Shown: positions 1 through 6,213 of the stretch, one piece after another
Layout: each line of letters begins with the position of its first letter
Numbering within the stretch: position 1 is the stretch's first letter
The notes under the pieces: generated by a model
Databases searched by the model: none
Seen by the model: only the letters and a program-made list of their open reading frames with translations
Told to the model about the DNA's origin: nothing
NCBI GenBank assembly: GCA_035544515.1
Contig: DATKEG010000068.1
Coordinates: 1-13,058 of the forward strand
DNA length: 13,058 bases
Reading direction: 5' to 3'
Origin: DATKEG01 sp035544515
GTDB lineage: Bacteria > Acidobacteriota > Vicinamibacteria > Fen-336
Made by a program: the position numbers and the translations under genes

Positions 1-963
1 ACGAATGCCGTCTGGATGGGGTCGGGTGGCTTCACGGCCGAGCGTGTGGCCCTCCTCCGCGCCCAGGGCGTCCGGGTCTTCGCCGAGTTCAATACGTTGC
101 ACGTCGCCGAATACCTGAAGGAACACCCGGACGCCGCGCCCATCGGCTCGGACGGCCGCGTCTCACCGCCGCCGGACGGCTGGCAGGGCATCTGCCCGTC
201 CCACGAAGGCTACCGCCGGAGCCGGATGGATGCCTTTCGCGACCTGCTGCGGCGCTTCGACGTGGACGGCGTGTGGCTCGACTACCACCACGCGCACGCC
301 AGTTGGGAGCAGGCGGTGCCGAACCTGCCCGACACCTGCTTCTGCGATCGGTGTCTGGCACGGTTCGCGGAGGACACCGGTGTGCGGCTGGGAGCCGTCT
401 CCACGGCCGAACGCGCGGCGCTCCTTCTCTCCACGCACCGGAAGACGTGGGTCGGCTGGCGCTGCGACCTGCTGACGGACTGGGTGCGCGAGTTCCGGGC
501 GATCCGCGACGCCACGCGTCCCGGGGCGCTCCTGGGCACGTTCCACAATCCGTGGACCGATGACGACTTCGCCGGCGCGCGCCTCGAGAAGCTGGCGATC
601 GACCTGCGGGCCCAGGCCGCGTACGTGGACGTCTTCAGCCCCATGCCCTACCACGCGCGGTTCGGGCACGCCCGCGAGCCGGAGTGGATCTCGCGCCAGG
701 TGGCCTGGCTGGGCCGCTACCTGCGCATTGAGGGCGAACCCGGCGAGAGACACCGCATCTGGCCCATCGTCCAGGTCTCGGACTGGGGCGAGCCCGTCCC
801 GCTCGAACAGGTCGAGACGGTGCTCGACCACGGGTCGCGCCGGCCGGCTACCGGCGTGATGGTCTTCGCCTGGGGCGGCCTGCGGAAGCAGCCGGAGAAG
901 GTGCGGAGGGTGGGCGAGGTCTTCCGCGCCTGGCGCGGGGCGGAGCGACACGAACGCCCCTGA
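1..963 (+). CDS. Glycoside-hydrolase-like TIM-barrel protein, 5' partial
   Basis: The reading frame is open to the window edge. The first internal Met is at position 16, but the five preceding codons are also open, so the true start is probably upstream. Numbering from that Met (315 aa), the visible part has a barrel-like pattern: V20-FAEF strand, then CPSHEGYR (60-67), a helix, FDVDGVWLDYHH (81-92) and a CFCDRC cluster (108-113) followed by a helix RFAEDTGV. This arrangement (DG-WLDY, then a CxCxxC before an F-E-TG helix) is what I recall from hypothetical glycosyl hydrolase families such as GHL6 and GHL10. Asp89 sits at a strand end, where such enzymes place acidic active-site residues. Later segments GTFHNPW (174-180), VDVFSPMPYH (204-213) and GVMVFAWGGL (280-289) would be later strands. 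The substrate is unknown. The cysteines may bind a metal or be structural. The sugar kinase downstream suggests carbohydrate use but proves nothing. Confidence 0.6.
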   Translation, partial: TNAVWMGSGGFTAERVALLRAQGVRVFAEFNTLHVAEYLKEHPDAAPIGSDGRVSPPPDGWQGICPSHEGYRRSRMDAFRDLLRRFDVDGVWLDYHHAHASWEQAVPNLPDTCFCDRCLARFAEDTGVRLGAVSTAERAALLLSTHRKTWVGWRCDLLTDWVREFRAIRDATRPGALLGTFHNPWTDDDFAGARLEKLAIDLRAQAAYVDVFSPMPYHARFGHAREPEWISRQVAWLGRYLRIEGEPGERHRIWPIVQVSDWGEPVPLEQVETVLDHGSRRPATGVMVFAWGGLRKQPEKVRRVGEVFRAWRGAERHERP

Positions 964-1018
964 AGGCCGTGGACACGGTACCGGCCCGGACCGGCCTCCG
1001 CCCGGCGGCAACCGGCCT

Positions 1019-1024
1019 TATGCT
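1019..1024 (+). promoter_or_regulatory. Possible -10 element of a leaderless gluconokinase transcript
   Basis: TATGCT lies nine bases before the ATG at 1034, and there is no purine-rich Shine-Dalgarno sequence in between. A -10 box this close would start the RNA at or just before the start codon. No convincing -35 hexamer is seen about 17 bases upstream. The assignment rests on position and hexamer resemblance only. Confidence 0.3.
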
Positions 1025-1033
1025 CTGACCCGC

Positions 1034-2638
1034 ATGGCCGCGGGCTGGCAGGCTCCCTTCGTGCTCGCGCTCGACGTGGGCAGCTCCTCCGTCAAGGGTG
1101 GGCTCTACGACGCGCGCGCCCGGCTGGTGCCGGGCACGCTGGTCTCCGAAGCCGCCGCCATCCGCCTCACCCTCGAGGGAGCGGCGGAAGCGGACGCGGA
1201 GGACGTGGCGCGGAGGACCGAGACGGTCGTGGACGGGATCCTCCAGCGTGCCGGACGCTGGCGGCCGCACATTGCGGCCGTGGGTCTCGACACGATGGCC
1301 TTCACCGTGGCCGGCGTGGACGCTTCGGGACGGCTCCTGACGCCGCTCTTCACCTACGCGGACACGCGTCCCCGGGAGGACGTGCTCGCGCTGGCCGGCG
1401 AGATCGACCGGCGCGCGACCTACCAGCGGACCGGCTGTCCCCTCCATACGGGATACCTGCCCGCGCGGTTGCGGTGGCTGCGGCGGCGGCAGCCGGGGCC
1501 GACGGCGCGCGTGCGGCGGTGGCTCGACGTCGGCACCTGGCTCTACACGCGCTGGTTCGGGGCCGGGCCGGTTCCCATGTCGTACTCCACGGCGTCCTGG
1601 AGCGGCCTGCTCGACCGCCACCGCCTGTGCTGGGATGCCGAGCTCATGCGCCACCTCGGCCTGGACGAGGGCGCGCTGCCGCCACTGGCCGAATACTTCG
1701 CCGCGCGGCAGGGCCTCGCCCCAGGTTACGGCCGGCGCTGGGGCGCGTTGCGCGACGTCCCGTTCTTCCTCGGCGTGGGCGACGGCGCCGCCGCGAACGT
1801 GGGCAGCGGCTGTGTCTCGCCCCGGCGTACGGCGCTGACGGTCGGCACCTCGGGCGCGCTGCGGATCCTGCTTCCGGGCCGCACGCCCGAGGTCCCGGCG
1901 GGCCTGTGGGCCTACAAGCTCGGCTCGGCGGACACGCTGCTGGGCGGGGCCTTCAGCACGGGCGGAGAGATCTTCGCCTGGGCCAGGTCCCTCCTGCGCC
2001 TGCCTCCGGCGAAGGACCTGGACCGCGCGCTCTCCCGCCTCCCGCCGGACGGGCACGGGCTGACGGTGCTGCCGTTCCTGAGCGGCGAGCGCAGCCCGGG
2101 ATGGTCGCCGAACGCGCGCGCGGCCGTCGACGGGCTGGGCGGCTCCGCGACCTCGCTGCAGATCCTGCAGGCCTGCCTCGAGGCCGTGTCGTACCGTTTC
2201 GGACTGGTGGCCCGCCTGCTGGCGCCGCACGAGGAAGCACCGCACGAGATCGTAGCCAGCGGCGGCGCCATGAGCCGGTCGCGATACTGGGTGCAGCTCA
2301 TGGCCGACGTTCTCCAGCGGCCGGTGGGGTTGTGCCGCGCGCGCGAGCTGACCAGCCGCGGCACGGCGGTGCTCGCGCTGCGCGCCCTCGGCGCGTGGAC
2401 GACGCTGGAAGACGTGCCGGTGGCGCAGGCGGACGCGTACGAGCCGGACACCGCGCGCGCGGCGGTCTACGCGGCGGCGATGGACCGGCAGCACGCGCTC
2501 TACGAAGCGCTCGTCGAGCGCGCCGCGGAGACGGCGCGGCGGTTCGGCTCACCTCTCCCCGAGCAGGCTCGCGGCGGCCTCGTCGAGCAGGAAGGAGACC
2601 TGGCGCGACCCGCGGGCCAGGAGCGCCAGCGGCGATGA
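1034..2638 (+). CDS. gntK: FGGY-family carbohydrate kinase, probable gluconokinase
   Basis: This 534-aa protein probably phosphorylates D-gluconate with ATP to 6-phosphogluconate in the cytoplasm. The FGGY_N domain begins with LALDVGSSSVKGG (11-23). GVGDGAAANVGSGC (247-260) carries the expected catalytic base Asp250 and is of the gluconokinase style. The FGGY_C domain has the nucleotide-binding GTSGALR (271-277), LPFLSGERSPGW (346-357) and ASGGAMSRSRYW (408-419). Gluconokinase is preferred over xylulokinase or glycerol kinase because of these motifs and because pgl, gnd and zwf, which share its product, sit directly beside it. FGGY kinases are usually near 500 aa. Here the last 29 or so residues (506-534) are low-complexity and lie opposite the real 3' end of pgl, so they look like read-through past an original stop. 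The ATG at 1034 was chosen because the conserved N-terminus starts ten residues later. No Shine-Dalgarno precedes it. Another sugar substrate cannot be excluded. Confidence 0.85.
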   Translation: MAAGWQAPFVLALDVGSSSVKGGLYDARARLVPGTLVSEAAAIRLTLEGAAEADAEDVARRTETVVDGILQRAGRWRPHIAAVGLDTMAFTVAGVDASGRLLTPLFTYADTRPREDVLALAGEIDRRATYQRTGCPLHTGYLPARLRWLRRRQPGPTARVRRWLDVGTWLYTRWFGAGPVPMSYSTASWSGLLDRHRLCWDAELMRHLGLDEGALPPLAEYFAARQGLAPGYGRRWGALRDVPFFLGVGDGAAANVGSGCVSPRRTALTVGTSGALRILLPGRTPEVPAGLWAYKLGSADTLLGGAFSTGGEIFAWARSLLRLPPAKDLDRALSRLPPDGHGLTVLPFLSGERSPGWSPNARAAVDGLGGSATSLQILQACLEAVSYRFGLVARLLAPHEEAPHEIVASGGAMSRSRYWVQLMADVLQRPVGLCRARELTSRGTAVLALRALGAWTTLEDVPVAQADAYEPDTARAAVYAAAMDRQHALYEALVERAAETARRFGSPLPEQARGGLVEQEGDLARPAGQERQRR

Positions 2639-3265
2639 GGAAGCCGCGTCCTCCACCGCGTCGCGGATCGCGCGCGCCTTCGCCTCTCCCAGCGCGGCGA
2701 CCACGACCCGCTCCGCGGCCATGAGCGCCGGCAGGGTCAGGGTCAGGCGGCGGGGCGGAGGTTTCGGGGCGTCCTCGATCGCCGCCACCCACCGCCGTTC
2801 CTCCCGCATCAGGGCATGGCCGGGGAAGAGCGAGCCGACATGGCCGTCTTCGCCCGCGCCCAGCAGGAGGAAATCGAGCCGCGGGGGCGTGCCCAGGACG
2901 CGGACGAGCTCACGAGCGTACGCTTCCGCCGCCTGCTCCAGAAGGGCGGCCTCGCCCTCCATGCGGTGGACGCGCGCGCCGGGCACCCCGGCCGGCTCGA
3001 GCCACAGCGAACGGGCCAGCGCGTAGTTGGACGCGGGGTCGGACGGCGGCACCGCGCGTTCGTCGGCCTGGAAGAACTCGGCGCGGGACCAGTCGAACGG
3101 CACGGCGGCGAGCCGGGAGAAGAAGGCGGTGGCCACGGATCCGCCGGGCAGGGCGACGGCGAAGCGGCCGCGCGCGGCGAGGGCCCGCCGGCCGTCGCTC
3201 TCGAACCGCGAGGCGAGGGTCTCGGCCAGCCGCTGTGGCTTGTCAACGACGACCTCGTGTAGCAT
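2549..3265 (-). CDS. pgl: 6-phosphogluconolactonase (DevB/SOL type)
   Basis: This 238-aa enzyme hydrolyses 6-phosphoglucono-1,5-lactone to 6-phosphogluconate, the second step of the oxidative pentose-phosphate pathway. Visible motifs are ALPGGSVATAFF (38-49, matching the family's SGGSTP phosphate loop), FFQADERAVPPSDPASNY (64-81) and LLLGAGEDGHVGSLFPGH (133-150, matching the family's GxDGHTASLFP) with the likely catalytic His142. The length is normal for the family. The C-terminus (VSFLLDEAAASLL) is family-like, so the 90-bp overlap with the convergent gluconokinase is real pgl coding sequence. The start at 3265 gives the expected N-terminus MLHEVVVDK; longer in-frame extensions run antisense through rpiB and are unlikely. 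The gene diverges from rpiB with only 36 bp between the starts. No Shine-Dalgarno is visible, but TACGCT lies seven bases upstream, so it may be leaderless. Confidence 0.9.
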   Translation of the reverse strand: MLHEVVVDKPQRLAETLASRFESDGRRALAARGRFAVALPGGSVATAFFSRLAAVPFDWSRAEFFQADERAVPPSDPASNYALARSLWLEPAGVPGARVHRMEGEAALLEQAAEAYARELVRVLGTPPRLDFLLLGAGEDGHVGSLFPGHALMREERRWVAAIEDAPKPPPRRLTLTLPALMAAERVVVAALGEAKARAIRDAVEDAASSSPLALLARGSRQVSFLLDEAAASLLGER

Positions 3266-3272
3266 CGTTCGA

Positions 3273-3278
3273 AGCGTA
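3273..3278 (-). promoter_or_regulatory. Possible -10 element for pgl
   Basis: Read on the minus strand this is TACGCT, followed by seven bases and then the pgl ATG. With no Shine-Dalgarno between, it would give a leaderless message. No clear -35 is present. It lies in the 36-bp pgl/rpiB divergent gap, close to the rpiB ribosome-binding site, so the two starts share very little regulatory space. Confidence 0.25.
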
Positions 3279-3287
3279 CGACAGCGA

Positions 3288-3294
3288 AGGGGAG
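3288..3294 (+). promoter_or_regulatory. Shine-Dalgarno for the rpiB GTG start
   Basis: AGGGGAG ends seven bases before the GTG at 3302, good spacing for a ribosome-binding site. A second, weaker site (GGAAG, 3319-3323) lies five bases before an in-frame ATG at 3329. The stronger upstream site favours the longer protein, while the family's usual N-terminus favours 3329. Confidence 0.5.
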
Positions 3295-3301
3295 CCGCAT
3301 C

Positions 3302-3778
3302 GTGCCACGGGACGATGCGGAAGCGTGGATGAAGGTCGCTCTCGGCTCCGACCACGCCGGCTACGCGCTCAAGCAGCACCTCGCCGGGACGTTGCGCGGC
3401 GAGGGCCACGACGTGCTCGACCTCGGCACGCACTCGGAGGCGCCCGCCGACTACCCCGACGCCGCGGAAGCGGTCGGGCGCGCGGTCGTCCTCGGCCGGG
3501 CCGAGAGGGGCCTGCTGGTGTGCGGCAGCGGCGTGGGGGCTTCGGTCGCCGCGAGCAAGCTGCCCGGCGTGCGCGCCGCGGTCTGCCACGATACGTACTC
3601 CGCGCGCCAGGGCGTCGAGCACGACGACATGACCGTGCTCGTCCTGGGCGCGCGCGTGGTCGGCCCCGCCCTGGCCGGCGAGCTCGTGAGCGCGTTCCTG
3701 GCCGCGCGCTTCTCGGGCGAGGAGCGGCACCGGCGGCGCCTGGCGAAGGTGAAGGCGCTCGAGACGCGGTACACCTAG
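3302..3778 (+). CDS. rpiB: Ribose-5-phosphate isomerase B
   Basis: This enzyme interconverts ribulose-5-phosphate and ribose-5-phosphate, linking the oxidative branch to nucleotide synthesis. It is 158 aa from the GTG start, or 149 aa from the ATG at 3329, where the typical RpiB opening MKVALGSDHAG begins. Family landmarks are SDHAGYALK (16-24), ADYPD (49-53), LLVCGSGVGASVAASK (71-86) with catalytic-type Cys74, VCHDTYSARQGVEHDD (94-109) with His107 equivalent to E. coli RpiB His99, LGARVVG (115-121) and a basic C-terminal HRRRLAKV. Cys74 and His107 are both kept, so the enzyme should be active. It heads a plus-strand run: gnd follows after 20 bases with its own strong ribosome-binding site, and zwf overlaps gnd. 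Some relatives act on other sugar phosphates (allose-6-P, galactose-6-P), but the context points to ribose-5-P. Confidence 0.92.
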   Translation: MPRDDAEAWMKVALGSDHAGYALKQHLAGTLRGEGHDVLDLGTHSEAPADYPDAAEAVGRAVVLGRAERGLLVCGSGVGASVAASKLPGVRAAVCHDTYSARQGVEHDDMTVLVLGARVVGPALAGELVSAFLAARFSGEERHRRRLAKVKALETRYT

Positions 3779-3786
3779 GCGGCACC

Positions 3787-3793
3787 GGAGGAG
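3787..3793 (+). promoter_or_regulatory. Strong Shine-Dalgarno of gnd
   Basis: GGAGGAG lies five bases before the ATG at 3799. It fixes the gnd start and rules out the much longer in-frame extension through rpiB. Confidence 0.8.
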
Positions 3794-3798
3794 ACAGC

Positions 3799-4809
3799 AT
3801 GCAGCTCGGCATGATCGGACTCGGCCGCATGGGCGCCAACATGGTCCGGCGCCTCATGCGCGGCGGCCACGCCTGCGTCGTCTACGACCGCTCCGCGGAG
3901 GCGGTGGACACCCTGGTGAAGGAGGGCGCCACCGGAGCGCGCTCGCTCGCCGACTTGGCGGAGAGGATGGACGGCCCGCGCGCGGTCTGCCTGATGATCC
4001 CCGCCGCCGTCGTGGACGCCTCGCTCGAGGACCTCGTCCCCCTCCTGGGCCGGGGCGACGTGGTCATCGACGGAGGAAACTCCCACTACCAGGACGACAT
4101 CGCGCGCGCGAAGGGCCTCGGCGCGCGCGGCGTGCACTACGTGGACATGGGCACGAGCGGCGGCGTGTGGGGCCTGGAGCGCGGCTACTGCCTGATGATC
4201 GGCGGGGAGGCGGAGGTGGTGAAGCGTCTGGACCCGATCTTCGCCACGCTCGCCCCCGGCCGCGGCGACATCCCGCGCACGCCCGGCCGCGAGCAGAGGG
4301 ACTCGACCGCGGAGAGGGGCTACCTGCACTGCGGCCCCAGCGGCGCCGGGCACTTCGTCAAGATGATCCACAACGGGATCGAATACGGTCTCATGGCCGC
4401 CTACGCCGAGGGGCTGAACATCCTGAAGAACGCGAACGTGGGCGCGGCCAATCACGCGCCGGACGCGGAGACCACGCCGCTGCGGAACCCCGAGCACTAC
4501 CGCTACGACTTCGACCTCGCGGACGTCACGGAGCTGTGGCGGCGGGGGAGCGTGGTCACGTCCTGGCTGCTGGACCTGACCGCCAGCGCCCTGGCCGGCG
4601 ACCCGGGCCTGGAGCGGTTCGGCGGCCGGGTGAGCGACTCCGGCGAGGGACGCTGGACGGTGCAGGCCGCCAACGACGAGGGCGTCCCCGCCCACGTGCT
4701 GACCGCCGCGCTGTTCGAGCGGTTCTCTTCGCGCGGTCTCGACCTGTTCCAGAACCGGGTGCTCTCCGCCATGCGCTACGGCTTCGGGGGGCACGTGGAG
4801 AAGAAGTGA
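3799..4809 (+). CDS. gnd: 6-phosphogluconate dehydrogenase, decarboxylating, short (NAD-type) form
   Basis: This 336-aa enzyme oxidatively decarboxylates 6-phosphogluconate to ribulose-5-phosphate. It opens directly with the Rossmann motif MIGLGRMGANMV (5-16). The residue after beta-2 is Asp30 (VVYDRS); NADP-dependent long forms carry an Asn-Arg-Thr type motif there, so Asp suggests NAD+ preference. DGGNSHYQDD (91-100), VDMGTSGGVWGLERGYCLMIGG (115-136), GPSGAGHFVKMIHNGIEYG (179-197) with catalytic-type Lys188 and Glu195, and GEGRWTVQAAND (282-293) are diagnostic. The length fits the short GntZ/YqeC-like class of roughly 300-340 aa and not the classical form of about 470 aa. A charged insert, GRGDIPRTPGREQRD (154-168), precedes the catalytic segment. 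The last codons overlap the zwf start (GTGA), indicating translational coupling. Confidence 0.93.
   Translation: MQLGMIGLGRMGANMVRRLMRGGHACVVYDRSAEAVDTLVKEGATGARSLADLAERMDGPRAVCLMIPAAVVDASLEDLVPLLGRGDVVIDGGNSHYQDDIARAKGLGARGVHYVDMGTSGGVWGLERGYCLMIGGEAEVVKRLDPIFATLAPGRGDIPRTPGREQRDSTAERGYLHCGPSGAGHFVKMIHNGIEYGLMAAYAEGLNILKNANVGAANHAPDAETTPLRNPEHYRYDFDLADVTELWRRGSVVTSWLLDLTASALAGDPGLERFGGRVSDSGEGRWTVQAANDEGVPAHVLTAALFERFSSRGLDLFQNRVLSAMRYGFGGHVEKK
4797..4800 (+). promoter_or_regulatory. Ribosome-binding site inside gnd that sets the zwf GTG start
   Basis: GGAG ends five bases before the GTG at 4806. That GTG overlaps the gnd stop TGA (4807-4809). This supports a coupled GTG start for zwf over any longer in-frame extension into gnd. 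Confidence 0.65.
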
Positions 4810-6191
4810 GGTCCGAGCGCCCGCGCTCGGACGCGCTCGTCTTCTTCGGCGCCACGGGCGACCTCGCCTACAAGAAGATCTTCCCCGCGCTGCAGGCCAT
4901 GGCCCGCCGCGGCCACCTGCAGGTGCCGGTGGTGGGGGTGGCCAGGGACGGCTCGCTCGCGCAGCTCCGGGAGCGCGCGCGGGCGAGCGTGAGCGAACAC
5001 GGGGGCCTGGACGAGGCGGCCTTCGCGAAGCTGGCCGGGCTGCTCCGCTTCGTGGACGGGGACTATCGCGACCCCGAGACCTTCACCCGGCTGCGGGCCG
5101 TCCTCGCCGGCGCGGAGCGGCCGATCCACTACCTGGCCATCCCGCCCAGCATGTTCCCGGTGGTGGCGGAGAACCTGGCCCGCACCGGCTGCACGCGCGG
5201 CGCGCGGGTGATCCTGGAGAAGCCCTTCGGCCGGGACCTGGCCTCCGCCCGCGCCCTCAACGCGACCCTGCGCGAGGTCTTCGCCGAGGAGTCGATCTTC
5301 CGCATCGACCACTACCTGGGCAAGGAGGCGGTGCAGAACATCCTCTACTTCCGCTTCGCCAACGCCTTCCTGGAGCCCATCTGGAACCGCCACTACGTCG
5401 AGAACGTGCAGATCACCATGGCGGAGAGCTTCGGGGTGAAGGGGCGCGGGAAGTTCTACGAGGAGACCGGCGTCATCCGCGACGTGATCCAGAACCACCT
5501 CCTGCAGGTCGTGAGCTACGTGGGCATGGAGGCGCCGGCCAGCACGTACGACGAGGCGATCCGCGAGGAGCAGGCCAAGGTCCTCCGCACCGTGCGTCCC
5601 ATGAGCGCCGAGCACATGGTGCGGGGGCAATACCGTGGCTACCGGGAGGAACCGGACGTGGCGCCCGACTCGTACATGGCCACCTACGCGGCGCTGCGGC
5701 TGTACGTGGACTCCTGGCGCTGGGAAGGCGTCCCCTTCTACGTCCGCGCGGGCAAGCGGCTGGCCACGACCTACACCGAGGTGACGGTCGAGCTGCGGCA
5801 TCCGCCGCCCGTGGTCTTCCCCGAGCCGCGGCCCGCCAGCGGCAACTACGTGCGCTTCCGCCTGAGCCCCACGGTCGTGATCGCGATCGGGGCGCGCGCC
5901 AAGCGTCCGGGCGAGGCGATGACCGGCGAGCCGGTGGAGCTCTCCGTGGTGGAGGAGCCGGAGCAGGGGAAAGAGGGGCGCCTGGACGCCTACGAGCGGC
6001 TGCTCGGCGACGCCATGGCCGGCGACGCCACATTGTTCGCGCGCCAGGACGTGGTGGAGGCGGCGTGGGCCATCGTGGACCCGGTCATCCACGGGCCGAG
6101 CCCGATGTACGACTACGAGCCCGGCACCTGGGGACCCGTCGAGGCGGACGCGCTCGTGGCCGAGGTCGGAGGCTGGAACACGCCGGCATGA
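4806..6191 (+). CDS. zwf: Glucose-6-phosphate 1-dehydrogenase
   Basis: This enzyme oxidises glucose-6-phosphate to 6-phosphogluconolactone and commits carbon to the pentose-phosphate pathway. It is 461 aa, at the short end of the family (commonly about 480-510). The N-terminal coenzyme fold has FFGATGDLAYKKIFPALQ (13-30), and the Arg47 region VGVARDG (43-49) corresponds to the arginine that contacts the NADP phosphate in well-studied members. EKPFG (138-142) and RIDHYLGKE (166-174) form the substrate site, and RDVIQNHLLQ (225-234) holds His231, equivalent to the catalytic base His240 of the Leuconostoc enzyme. VPFYVRAGKRL (309-319) and a C-terminal YEPGTWGP segment complete the fold. All key residues are present. 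The GTG start overlaps the gnd stop by four bases and has GGAG five bases upstream. The gene ends 22 bases from the convergent kinase gene. Confidence 0.95.
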   Translation: MRSERPRSDALVFFGATGDLAYKKIFPALQAMARRGHLQVPVVGVARDGSLAQLRERARASVSEHGGLDEAAFAKLAGLLRFVDGDYRDPETFTRLRAVLAGAERPIHYLAIPPSMFPVVAENLARTGCTRGARVILEKPFGRDLASARALNATLREVFAEESIFRIDHYLGKEAVQNILYFRFANAFLEPIWNRHYVENVQITMAESFGVKGRGKFYEETGVIRDVIQNHLLQVVSYVGMEAPASTYDEAIREEQAKVLRTVRPMSAEHMVRGQYRGYREEPDVAPDSYMATYAALRLYVDSWRWEGVPFYVRAGKRLATTYTEVTVELRHPPPVVFPEPRPASGNYVRFRLSPTVVIAIGARAKRPGEAMTGEPVELSVVEEPEQGKEGRLDAYERLLGDAMAGDATLFARQDVVEAAWAIVDPVIHGPSPMYDYEPGTWGPVEADALVAEVGGWNTPA

Positions 6192-6193
6192 AG

Positions 6194-6207
6194 CGCGCGC
6201 CTGCGCG
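6194..6207. terminator. Small GC hairpin between zwf and the kinase gene
   Basis: CGCGC, a GCCT loop, then GCGCG, in the 22-base gap between two convergent genes. There is no T-tract on either strand, so as an intrinsic terminator it is weak. The position is the main argument. Confidence 0.25.
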
Positions 6208-6213
6208 GGGGGC

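Noticed and set aside
848..2494. 548-aa minus-strand frame over gluconokinase
   Set aside because: Arg-, Pro- and Ala-rich antisense translation with no motifs; the plus strand encodes a clear FGGY kinase.
3235..3798. In-frame N-terminal extension of gnd through rpiB
   Set aside because: The extension is a wrong-frame, Arg-rich translation of rpiB. gnd has a strong ribosome-binding site and a Rossmann motif right at 3799.
4167..4805. In-frame N-terminal extension of zwf through gnd
   Set aside because: It is out-of-frame gnd sequence; the GTG at 4806 with GGAG upstream gives the family N-terminus.
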